Part shown: positions 57,353-64,000 of the stretch, piece after piece
How positions within the stretch are numbered: the first letter of the stretch is position 1
How the letters are laid out: every line of letters starts with the position of its first letter
NCBI RefSeq assembly: GCF_001983935.1
Contig: NZ_CP017641.1
Coordinates: 8,172,001 to 8,236,000, forward strand
From: Fuerstiella marisgermanici
GTDB taxonomy: Bacteria; Planctomycetota; Planctomycetia; Planctomycetales; Planctomycetaceae
DNA length: 64,000 nucleotides
Reading direction: 5' to 3'
The notes under the pieces: model-generated
The model's input: the letters and a program-made list of their open reading frames with translations, nothing else
Told to the model about the DNA's origin: nothing
Databases searched by the model: none
Position numbers and translations under genes: made by a program

Positions 57353-58513
57353 TTAATCGATTTTGCGATTCGGCTTTGTCGTGGCAGGGGCCGTCCAGAT
57401 TGTCACACCCATGTGGTAGCCGTCGTGGTCGGGAGTCTGTTTGGAATACCACGCCGTGACAATTTTTCCATCGGGGCGCTGCACGCTTGATGGGTAGCCA
57501 CAGTCGGCATTACCAACGGTGTGAGCCAGACGGACCGGTTCACTCCACGTAAGCCCTTCGTCGCTGCTCAACTTCGCACAGACTCCGCGCTGACCGCTTA
57601 CCCGCACACCGTAGCTCAACAGAAGCCGCCCGTCCTGCAGCCGATTCAAGTGTCCGTTGATTTCATTTCGTTCCGTGACAGACTTGGGTTCGCCCCAGGT
57701 TTTACCGTTGTCGTCGCTGCGGAACAGCTGCATGTTGGTAATACGAGCGGCTGCCAGCCATGACTTGCCACCCAGAGGAAAGATATTGGTTTCGTTGTGA
57801 TCTGGGCCGATGATCGAATCTGCTTTCCAGGTGTGGCCGTCATCGTCGCTGCGGAAGTGCCACGATTGCCATCGATCGGCCTTATAGGTCTTTGTTGAAT
57901 CCTGGTAGTGTCCGTGATAGCAGGACGCGTGCAATGCGCCGTCTTCTCCCGCCCAGATATCGCCGAACGGAACGTACTCATTCCATCCGGTTTCCGGCGC
58001 CGGAAATGCTTCCTGCTTTTCCCATGTGTGCCCGGCGTCTTTCGATCGCAGCACCCACGTACGCACTATGGCATCTCGATACGGCATCTGCTTCGGGCGG
58101 TCCGCTTGCTTTTCGTTCGTCCAGCCAGCGCAGAGAACGATGATATCGCCATTTTTGGCGAGACCGGCGGCACAATTCATGCGGATTGTGTTTGGTTCGT
58201 GCTGAGTGACCGTGCTGCGTCGTTCCCACTGCTCACCGTCGGAACTCACCCAGCAATCAATATCACCTTCGGTCAGTCCATGACTTGGCTTATTGAAGAT
58301 GAAGGCCGCGATTGTGCCATCCGGAAGCAGTGTTAGATTCGGCCAGGCGCAGACATTTTCGACAGCGACAATCTGCTGCCAGCGACTGCTATCGGTGTGC
58401 TCAACATTTTGTTGCTCATCTGCACCGGCGGTCGCGGCACTCGTAAGAATGAACATCGCAATGCAATGACGCAGCGGAATCGTGCGAGGCGTCGTCAGCG
58501 TATTAGGTGTCAT
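57353..58513 (-). CDS. Secreted sialidase-like Asp-box protein
   Basis: The protein has 386 residues from the ATG at 58513; the earlier start at 58588 reaches into a different upstream frame. A signal peptide (ending AGA-D) precedes a six-bladed sialidase-type propeller with four Asp boxes: SKDAGHTW, SDDDGHTW, SDDNGKTW and SSDEGLTW. The family covers exo-sialidases and many planctomycete proteins lacking sialidase activity; an Arg triad could not be firmly assigned by eye. It heads the operon with aldolase, PhyH and hydrolase genes. Confidence 0.88.
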   Translation of the reverse strand: MTPNTLTTPRTIPLRHCIAMFILTSAATAGADEQQNVEHTDSSRWQQIVAVENVCAWPNLTLLPDGTIAAFIFNKPSHGLTEGDIDCWVSSDGEQWERRSTVTQHEPNTIRMNCAAGLAKNGDIIVLCAGWTNEKQADRPKQMPYRDAIVRTWVLRSKDAGHTWEKQEAFPAPETGWNEYVPFGDIWAGEDGALHASCYHGHYQDSTKTYKADRWQSWHFRSDDDGHTWKADSIIGPDHNETNIFPLGGKSWLAAARITNMQLFRSDDNGKTWGEPKSVTERNEINGHLNRLQDGRLLLSYGVRVSGQRGVCAKLSSDEGLTWSEPVRLAHTVGNADCGYPSSVQRPDGKIVTAWYSKQTPDHDGYHMGVTIWTAPATTKPNRKID

Positions 58514-58575
58514 AGAGATCTCGTTTTCGTTGCGTGTTCGACGTGGTTTTGGTTTCGGCGATGGAACTGAGTAGA

Positions 58576-59319
58576 TCAAGCGGTGCACAGTTTCCGGCTT
58601 CGTACCTTTCGGTTGTCTCGGCCGGATAGACGGATTTCATTTGTGGACAGATCGCCGGGCCAGGCAGGGTCACTGCGAGTCTCAACGCCTCGGTATCCCG
58701 CTCGATTTGTTAACGGTTTGTGTTCCGACCTATGTGCTTCACGTCCAAACGCTTGATTCGCGTGGTTTTGTTTAGACCTAAAGAAGCCAGCTTCTGCCGA
58801 AGTGGGCATTACGCCAGTTCGGTGTGCGCGAACGGTGTCACGATCATTCGCGATGATGTATTGGCTTTCGGCCGAAGTGTCGGTTTGTCGAAACCTGAAG
58901 TCGCAGCGGTTGATGAAGCCCTCGGTGCCACAAACATCGATATTGAAGTTTCGCATGCTCGCCAGACTGTCGATTCCCGCGGTCGCGATCACTTCTGGAC
59001 ACGCTGCGGCAGCGAAAAGTTTGCTGAAGCAATCCTTCGGAGTGCACCCATGGCGGGGCTGGCTATCGACGTGTAAAACGTTCCGCACTGCCTGAGTGGT
59101 CGCTGATTCCGCTTCGTCGCGTTGCATTTCAAAGCGGCTGGGATCGCCGTAGGTATCACTACCAGGCAAACGGCGGTCAGGTTGACGTGTGACTGTAACT
59201 CCGCCGGTTGGCCCGGCATAATTCAGCCGCTCGGCCAGCACAGCCGTGTCGTAAGTGGCCGGCTGCAGCAACGAATTATCCCGATCGTTGTGATTCGATT
59301 TGCTGCTGGCGTCCTTCAC
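58576..59319 (-). CDS. Possible ORFan, unassigned
   Basis: A 247-codon open frame runs toward the sialidase-like gene. It resembles no family I know. The first 85 codons have codon use like real genes here, but the rest has many Arg/Asn/His codons and a competing plus-strand frame (58720-59076). It has no signal peptide or Shine-Dalgarno. It could be a decayed gene, a leader region or a chance frame in the 965-base region between divergent genes. Confidence 0.28.
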   Translation of the reverse strand: MKDASSKSNHNDRDNSLLQPATYDTAVLAERLNYAGPTGGVTVTRQPDRRLPGSDTYGDPSRFEMQRDEAESATTQAVRNVLHVDSQPRHGCTPKDCFSKLFAAAACPEVIATAGIDSLASMRNFNIDVCGTEGFINRCDFRFRQTDTSAESQYIIANDRDTVRAHRTGVMPTSAEAGFFRSKQNHANQAFGREAHRSEHKPLTNRAGYRGVETRSDPAWPGDLSTNEIRLSGRDNRKVRSRKLCTA

Positions 59320-59416
59320 GGTATGCTCCCAACGCTTGTTTTCAGGGCTTTTCGAATATATGGTATTTATTCAGGGGGCGGCGTCAATTGACCTCGATCA
59401 ATACAGCGTTCTCGGG

Positions 59417-59434
59417 ATTAATTGTCAAATTAAT
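59417..59434. promoter_or_regulatory. AT-rich palindrome upstream of the GntR gene
   Basis: ATTAATTGTCAAATTAAT has two perfect 7-base arms around GTCA, 45 bases before the ATG at 59479. It sits in the AT-rich promoter area. GntR/FadR regulators bind short palindromes near their own promoters, so this is a likely autoregulatory operator. Confidence 0.5.
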
Positions 59435-59478
59435 TCATTGGACAGGCACGGTCGCCACGTACTAAGGCACTAAATACG

Positions 59479-60210
59479 ATGGCGGCAGACGCTCAATCAA
59501 ACGGAACTCAGGCAGAAGGTCTGGCCGCAACGCTGCGGCGCGAAATTCAGGAGTCGCCATTGGAAGATGGTGATTTCTTTATGACCGAATCTGACCTCGC
59601 AGAAACCTACGGTGTTTCGCGAACCGTAGCGCGGGAGGCCGTCGGCCGCCTGAAGTCGCTGGGGATGCTGGAAGGACGAAAACGCAAGGGGTTGATTATT
59701 CGTCGCCCCGATCCTCTGAAGCTGCTGACGCAAACATTACCGTCTCTGGTTTCGAACGAGGATGACCTTCGAGAGTTAGGAATGTTGCGTTACGCGCTGG
59801 AGGTTGGTTCCATCGAATTGGCGATTCGGAACACAACGGAAGATCAAATCCAACAGCTGTCTGAGGTCGTTAGTCAAATGGAAGTGGCTTTCGCTGACGA
59901 GAACGATGTCGAAAATTTTGTGGAACTCGACGTGCAGTTTCACGCTCTGATCCTGGCAATGACAGGGTCACGAATGATTTCCGGGATGAGAAAACTACTT
60001 GTAGACTTCTTTATTAAAGTTCCGCGTCGAGGCGATCTGGTGGCTGCGGCCGACCGAATGATCTGGGAGCACCGCGAACTTTACGAGGCCATTCAAGCCC
60101 GCGATGTGGAACGGGCACGAACAATGATCCGCATGCATTGCACGGAATGGTTTCGAGACTTACCAGATGACACGTCGCCCAATCGGGACGATCGAGGAAC
60201 GAAAATATGA
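59479..60210 (+). CDS. GntR/FadR family regulator with FCD domain
   Basis: This 243-residue protein has a winged helix (residues 12-75; MTESDLAETYGVSRTVAREAV contains the recognition helix) and an FCD ligand domain (90-225). The FCD metal site is complete: D151, H155, H198 and H220. FCD proteins bind small carboxylates such as sugar acids and usually repress neighbouring transport and catabolic genes. Its stop overlaps the symporter start as ATGA, so regulator and transporter are coupled. It is divergent from the catabolic operon on the minus strand. Confidence 0.93.
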   Translation: MAADAQSNGTQAEGLAATLRREIQESPLEDGDFFMTESDLAETYGVSRTVAREAVGRLKSLGMLEGRKRKGLIIRRPDPLKLLTQTLPSLVSNEDDLRELGMLRYALEVGSIELAIRNTTEDQIQQLSEVVSQMEVAFADENDVENFVELDVQFHALILAMTGSRMISGMRKLLVDFFIKVPRRGDLVAAADRMIWEHRELYEAIQARDVERARTMIRMHCTEWFRDLPDDTSPNRDDRGTKI

Positions 60211-61973
60211 CGCCTGGCCTGCACTGGATCGACTGGCTGATCATTCTTGTCTATGCCGTGTTGACAATACTTCTGGGGTGGTTTTACAGCCGTCGTCAGA
60301 ATTCAACGGAAGAATATTTCGTTGGCAGTGGTGAAATGAATCCGCTGTTCGTGGGCGTGTCTCTGTTCGCCACACTACTCAGCACGATCTCATATCTGTC
60401 GATGCCAGGCGAAGCGGCTGGCAAGGGGCCCGTGACGCTGCTGGGAATGCTGACCTACCCGGTGATTTTCATCGTGGTGGGCTACTTCTTTATCCCGATC
60501 TATATGCGACAGCGCGCCACAAGCGCCTATGAACTTCTGGAGCAGCGATTGGGATTAAGCGTGCGTCTGCTGGGTGCCACGATGTTTCTCTCACTGAGGC
60601 TCGTGTGGATGATGCTGTTGGTATACCTGGCCGCCAACGCAATGACGGTGATGCTTGGAGCGGACTATTGGGTCATTAATACAGAGGCGTGGTCCATCGC
60701 TGCCGGGCAATTTAACGATGCCGATCCGACCACATTGCTGCCGGGGCTATACCGGTGGGAGCTATCCGAACTGCGAATCGCGGCTGTCCCTGTGATTGTG
60801 CTGGTCACCGGTGTGGTTTCCGTGACCTACACCACTTTGGGAGGACTGCGGGCCGTTGTGATGACGGACTTCATGCAGACGGTTCTGCTTTTCGGTGGAG
60901 CGTTAATGGTGCTGGCAACCGTCACATGGAAGTTTGGTGGCTTTGGTTGGTTGCCGACGCAGTGGCACGATAATTGGGATTCGCAGCCGGTGTTTAGTTT
61001 TGATCCGCGGACGCGCGTCACCATGGTTGGCACGTTCCTGAGTATCCTGACGTGGTACGTTGCGACGTCTGCAGGAGACCAAACGTCCGTTCAGCGGTTC
61101 ATGGCCACACGTGATGCGGGCACTGCTCGGCGAGCGCTACTGACGCAACTCTGCGTTGGTGCACTCGTGGTTATTACGCTCCATTTGGTTGGCATGGCAC
61201 TGCTGGCATTTTTCGAAACCAATCCGGAAGCATTGCCTGCCGGAATGGGGCTGAAATCGGACGCGGACAAACTGTTTCCTCGTTTCGTTTCCTTCGAACT
61301 TCCGATCGGGATCTCCGGACTTGTCGTGGCAGCGATGTTTGCAGCGGCCATGAGCAGCATCGATTCGGGTGTGAACTCAGTCACTGCAGTCGTGACGTCC
61401 GACTTCTTTGATCGATTAGGGCGAAAGCCAGACGCGGAAAAAGGCAGTCTTCGTTCAGCAAAACTACTCGCATTGATCATTGGTATCATCGTGGTCGTTG
61501 GCAGCACGTATATGAAATACATTCCTGGCAACATCACAGCGGTTACGAACAAGACAGCAAACCTGTTTACTTCGCCGATCTTTGCTTTGTTCTTCTTCGC
61601 CCTGTTTGTTCGGTTCGCTCACCCCATTGGAGTGTGGGTCGCGACTTTGTTTGGCACCGTCACAGCGGCAGCCATTGCCTTTTCCGGACCGCTGGTCGTT
61701 TTTCTGGCGACGAACATGGGCGTCGACCCGCAAACGTTCGGCGTGGAATTAATGACTGTGATCGATCCTGGTACCGGTGAAGAACTGATCCGGTCCGCCG
61801 TGCGTGAAATGAATCCGGAATCCGGTATGCTCGAACTTGTCGCTCGCGACCCGATCAGCTTTCAGTGGATTGGCCCGGTGTCTTTACTAGTGAATGTGGC
61901 GGTCGGAGTCGGTCTCAGCTGGGTACTGCCGCGAAGAAATCTGGAGCTGGACGCGGCTAACGCTAAGGCATGA
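60207..61973 (+). CDS. Sodium:solute symporter (SSS family)
   Basis: This 588-residue membrane protein has about 13-14 helices and SSS signatures: GWFYSRRQNSTEEYFVGSGEMN, FATLLSTISYLSMPGE, VSVTYTTLGGLRAVVMTDFMQ and DQTSVQRFMATRD. SSS carriers couple sodium entry to uptake of sugars, sialic acid, amino acids or carboxylates. The FCD regulator fused to it in translation suggests a carboxylate or sugar-acid substrate. It may supply the HpaI aldolase and aminotransferase pathway encoded opposite. A strong hairpin follows the gene. Confidence 0.94.
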   Translation: MTPGLHWIDWLIILVYAVLTILLGWFYSRRQNSTEEYFVGSGEMNPLFVGVSLFATLLSTISYLSMPGEAAGKGPVTLLGMLTYPVIFIVVGYFFIPIYMRQRATSAYELLEQRLGLSVRLLGATMFLSLRLVWMMLLVYLAANAMTVMLGADYWVINTEAWSIAAGQFNDADPTTLLPGLYRWELSELRIAAVPVIVLVTGVVSVTYTTLGGLRAVVMTDFMQTVLLFGGALMVLATVTWKFGGFGWLPTQWHDNWDSQPVFSFDPRTRVTMVGTFLSILTWYVATSAGDQTSVQRFMATRDAGTARRALLTQLCVGALVVITLHLVGMALLAFFETNPEALPAGMGLKSDADKLFPRFVSFELPIGISGLVVAAMFAAAMSSIDSGVNSVTAVVTSDFFDRLGRKPDAEKGSLRSAKLLALIIGIIVVVGSTYMKYIPGNITAVTNKTANLFTSPIFALFFFALFVRFAHPIGVWVATLFGTVTAAAIAFSGPLVVFLATNMGVDPQTFGVELMTVIDPGTGEELIRSAVREMNPESGMLELVARDPISFQWIGPVSLLVNVAVGVGLSWVLPRRNLELDAANAKA

Positions 61974-62019
61974 GGTGTCTCGGTTGTCGCCTCTGGATTG
62001 ACGTGAGCAGAAAAATGAG

Positions 62020-62054
62020 AGGGTGAACTGCTGGACTCCGCAGCAGTTCACCCT
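62020..62054 (-). terminator. Perfect 14-base hairpin between convergent genes
   Basis: A 14-base perfect stem (AGGGTGAACTGCTG and its complement) with a 7-base loop lies between the symporter and the minus-strand amidohydrolase. On the minus strand it is followed by CTCATTTTTC, so it is a typical intrinsic terminator for the amidohydrolase; it may also stop the symporter message, which lacks a T-tract on its side. Confidence 0.88.
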
Positions 62055-62071
62055 GTGAGCCATTCATCAGG

Positions 62072-63898
62072 CTACTGAAGTCCTAACAGCTTCTTAGCGT
62101 TGGCGTGGTAGATCTTCTCAAGCACTGGTTCAGGCAAAAAGATGCCGTAGATGTTCCAGAAGCCCTGTCGGTGGTGGGATTCGGCCGTGTCGAAGTATTC
62201 GTCATCGGTCTCCATGAATCGATAGTAAAGCCGGTAGGCGTCGGCTTTGGGCGTTGTGTCAGTGCCGAACAGAATGCGATCCTGGTACTTGATGAAGAAC
62301 CGGCGGCAACTGTACGGTTGTCGTCCAAGTTCTGAGATGCGAGCATCAATGTCGACGTAGAAGTTCGGGTACTTGTCCAGCCACTTACCCACAGCTTCTA
62401 GGTTTTCCGGGTTGTTGCCGAAGTGAGCTCCGATGAACGTCGTTTTCGGATGTCTGGCGATCGCTCGATTTCGTTGTTCGAGCAGTTCTTCGCGGGTCGG
62501 AAATTTGTCGCCATGAAATAACCAGTTGGGATGATCATTAAGTTCGTGCCAGCGTTCATTAAACCGATCCAGTGGGGTGAAAAACGCCGCCGGGTCGGAT
62601 GTGTGAATCATCACCGGACGATTCATTTCGCCGCACAACGCCCAGATTGGATCCAGTCGAGCGTCGTCAATCCCCAACAGCTTGCCATCCTTGTCGCGGT
62701 ATGAAAGCCCGAGCGACTTATGAAACTTCAGCCCCTTGGCGCCGGCCTGGAAGCTCTTGCGAAGTCGATTCGTTTCTCGTTCTGTCCAGCCTTCGGATTC
62801 GAAGTCGCTAAGATTGATTAAGGCGAATGTCAGGAAACGTCCTGGATGAGCTTCATCCAGTGCTGCCACGGTTTCTTTCAGTTTGTTATCCCAGCCACCG
62901 TCCAGGTTGACGACAGTTTTGACTCCCGCGTCGTCCATCTCTTTCAGGTAGCGTTTCACTCGCTCATCGGTCAGCGTTTTGGCTCCGCCACCAAGATGGT
63001 TGTGCACATCAATGACGGGAAACGCGGGCGTGTTCACGCGAGTGACCTTCGTTTTCATCATGGACTTTGGCTGCCAGTCTGCCAGTTTAAGCTGCCGGAT
63101 ATCTTCCTTCGCTTCCGGTTCTTCAACTTCTTTCCCAAAGACGATCGTGCCGTACTTTTTGTGCTCATGAAAGCTCGGCCCAACCCGCGCCCAATCCCAG
63201 GCCGTGACCTTGTCGTCGTCATAGTCGACGCGATAAAAGTTGGCTCGCCATTTCGTGCCTTCCTTGGGTGGCACATTCTGAAGCGGTTCGAGGACGGCGT
63301 AGGGAATGAATACTTCGGCACGCCAGCCAGTGACTTGCGACATCGATTTCTGCTGCCCGCCGGTCACTGAAACCTTCTTCTGAATCTTCTTGTCGCCTTC
63401 GTAGTGCCATGGTCGCCATCCCAGAAACTTTCCGTCCAGATTCGGAACCAAAATCGGCAATTCGAATCCGAGGGGCGAAATTTCGTACTCAAAATACATG
63501 GGGTGTTTTTCATTCGTCCAGAAAAAGCACTCGTAGACGTCTTCGTTCCACAGATCGAGGAAATCCTCCTTCATCGTCGCGGTGAGCGTCTTGTCTGTCC
63601 CGTCGAACAATACGTAAACGCCTTTGTCGGAGTAGAGCATCTTGATTCGAGCGGTGTAGTCGTGCTGGCCTTTGCCTCGCGTATTTAGAGGCGTCCAATC
63701 GACGGACTGCCACTGCTTAGCATCGCCTTGCCCATTCACGCCGAAGTCTTCGCACTTCTTGATAATTAGCTTCGGTGTTGATAGCTTGGCCTCGTCCGCG
63801 TCTACTGGCTGAGCGAGTGTCCACGAGAATATGAAAGCGGTAAGTGTCGCTGCTCTTAATAGACGATGGTGTCGCGAAAGGCTGAATTGCTGGACCAT
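62072..63898 (-). CDS. CBM9-like domain fused to an amidohydrolase, exported
   Basis: The protein has 608 residues from the ATG at 63898, with GGAG upstream; an ATG at 63994 is less likely. After a signal peptide (ending VDA-D) comes a CBM9/DOMON-like beta sandwich (residues 40-255), with ARIKMLYSDKGVYVLFDG and VYECFFWTNEKHPMYFEYEISPLG. Residues 285-605 are an amidohydrolase-2: FPVIDVHNHLGGG, LKFHKSLGL, PVMIHTSDPAAF, FIGAHFGNN and LFGTDTTP carrying the metal ligands. Such a sugar-binding domain on an exported amidohydrolase suggests hydrolysis or decarboxylation of a sugar acid. Confidence 0.88.
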   Translation of the reverse strand: MVQQFSLSRHHRLLRAATLTAFIFSWTLAQPVDADEAKLSTPKLIIKKCEDFGVNGQGDAKQWQSVDWTPLNTRGKGQHDYTARIKMLYSDKGVYVLFDGTDKTLTATMKEDFLDLWNEDVYECFFWTNEKHPMYFEYEISPLGFELPILVPNLDGKFLGWRPWHYEGDKKIQKKVSVTGGQQKSMSQVTGWRAEVFIPYAVLEPLQNVPPKEGTKWRANFYRVDYDDDKVTAWDWARVGPSFHEHKKYGTIVFGKEVEEPEAKEDIRQLKLADWQPKSMMKTKVTRVNTPAFPVIDVHNHLGGGAKTLTDERVKRYLKEMDDAGVKTVVNLDGGWDNKLKETVAALDEAHPGRFLTFALINLSDFESEGWTERETNRLRKSFQAGAKGLKFHKSLGLSYRDKDGKLLGIDDARLDPIWALCGEMNRPVMIHTSDPAAFFTPLDRFNERWHELNDHPNWLFHGDKFPTREELLEQRNRAIARHPKTTFIGAHFGNNPENLEAVGKWLDKYPNFYVDIDARISELGRQPYSCRRFFIKYQDRILFGTDTTPKADAYRLYYRFMETDDEYFDTAESHHRQGFWNIYGIFLPEPVLEKIYHANAKKLLGLQ

Positions 63899-64000
63899 TC
63901 GTATCTCCGTTTGTTTGGATGTATGTTGCTGGTCGACAGGTGTTGTGTGCAAGAATTTGGACAGCGTTCGATTGTGCTGAATCAGGCAACGCATTGAAAG

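Noticed and set aside
58673-58690. Third copy of the Fur-like motif
   Set aside because: Only TGCGA and GTCTCA are present with four central bases missing, so symmetry is lost.

Overview
The window looks like a chromosomal segment of a planctomycete (Planctomycetota). This rests on family content, not a database match: three DUF1559 pseudopilin-like proteins with the H-X9-DG type C-terminus, a DUF1501 protein next to a DUF1549/DUF1553 cytochrome protein, a PVC-type CxxCH heme protein, two Gfo/Idh/MocA proteins with RRSFL export signals, a creatininase, Asp-box sialidase-like and beta-propeller hydrolases, and secreted squalene-cyclase-like repeat proteins.

Region by region. 0-6.7 kb is an accessory stretch. 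It has an IS66 transposase running off the left edge, a small NrtS-like nitrate/nitrite transporter, two exported or membrane proteins, a rhodanese, and an apparently intact 2,049-bp IS1634-like element with terminal inverted repeats and a possible TTAG target duplication. 6.7-12.7 kb is a minus-strand run: ABC ATPase, double-FtsX permease, squalene-cyclase-like secreted protein, membrane protein. 12.9-25.9 kb mixes parts of an iron-acquisition type module (Fes/IroE-like esterase, DUF4198, DUF2271, PepSY membrane protein, a 5'-truncated second DUF2271) with three DUF1559 genes and a sigma-54-type two-component system (kinase and NtrC-like regulator overlapping by ATGA). A Fur-box-like 15-mer (14/15 identical) lies upstream of two of the DUF1559 genes.

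26.6-39.8 kb carries exported hydrolases (an esterase and a serine beta-lactamase-like protein), the PVC-type heme protein, a frameshifted esterase remnant, a CxxCH/squalene-cyclase-like protein, a Tat protein with a creatininase, an exported oxidoreductase and a HEAT-repeat protein with a DNAJC11-like C-terminus.

39.9-64 kb is almost entirely on the minus strand and reads as a catabolic region: DUF1501 and DUF1549/DUF1553 pair, oxidoreductase, three multi-domain fusions (SGNH hydrolase plus GHL10-like barrel; amidohydrolase plus PLP aminotransferase; CBM9-like plus amidohydrolase), two glycosidase-like propellers, alpha/beta hydrolase, PhyH dioxygenase, HpaI-type aldolase and sialidase-like protein. 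A divergent GntR/FadR regulator and a sodium:solute symporter, overlapping by ATGA, sit between the sialidase gene and the CBM9-amidohydrolase gene. The inferred picture is exported depolymerisation, symport of a small acidic or amino sugar-like product, then cytoplasmic aldol cleavage, transamination and oxidation. The substrate cannot be told from sequence. No CRISPR array, rRNA or tRNA was recognised.
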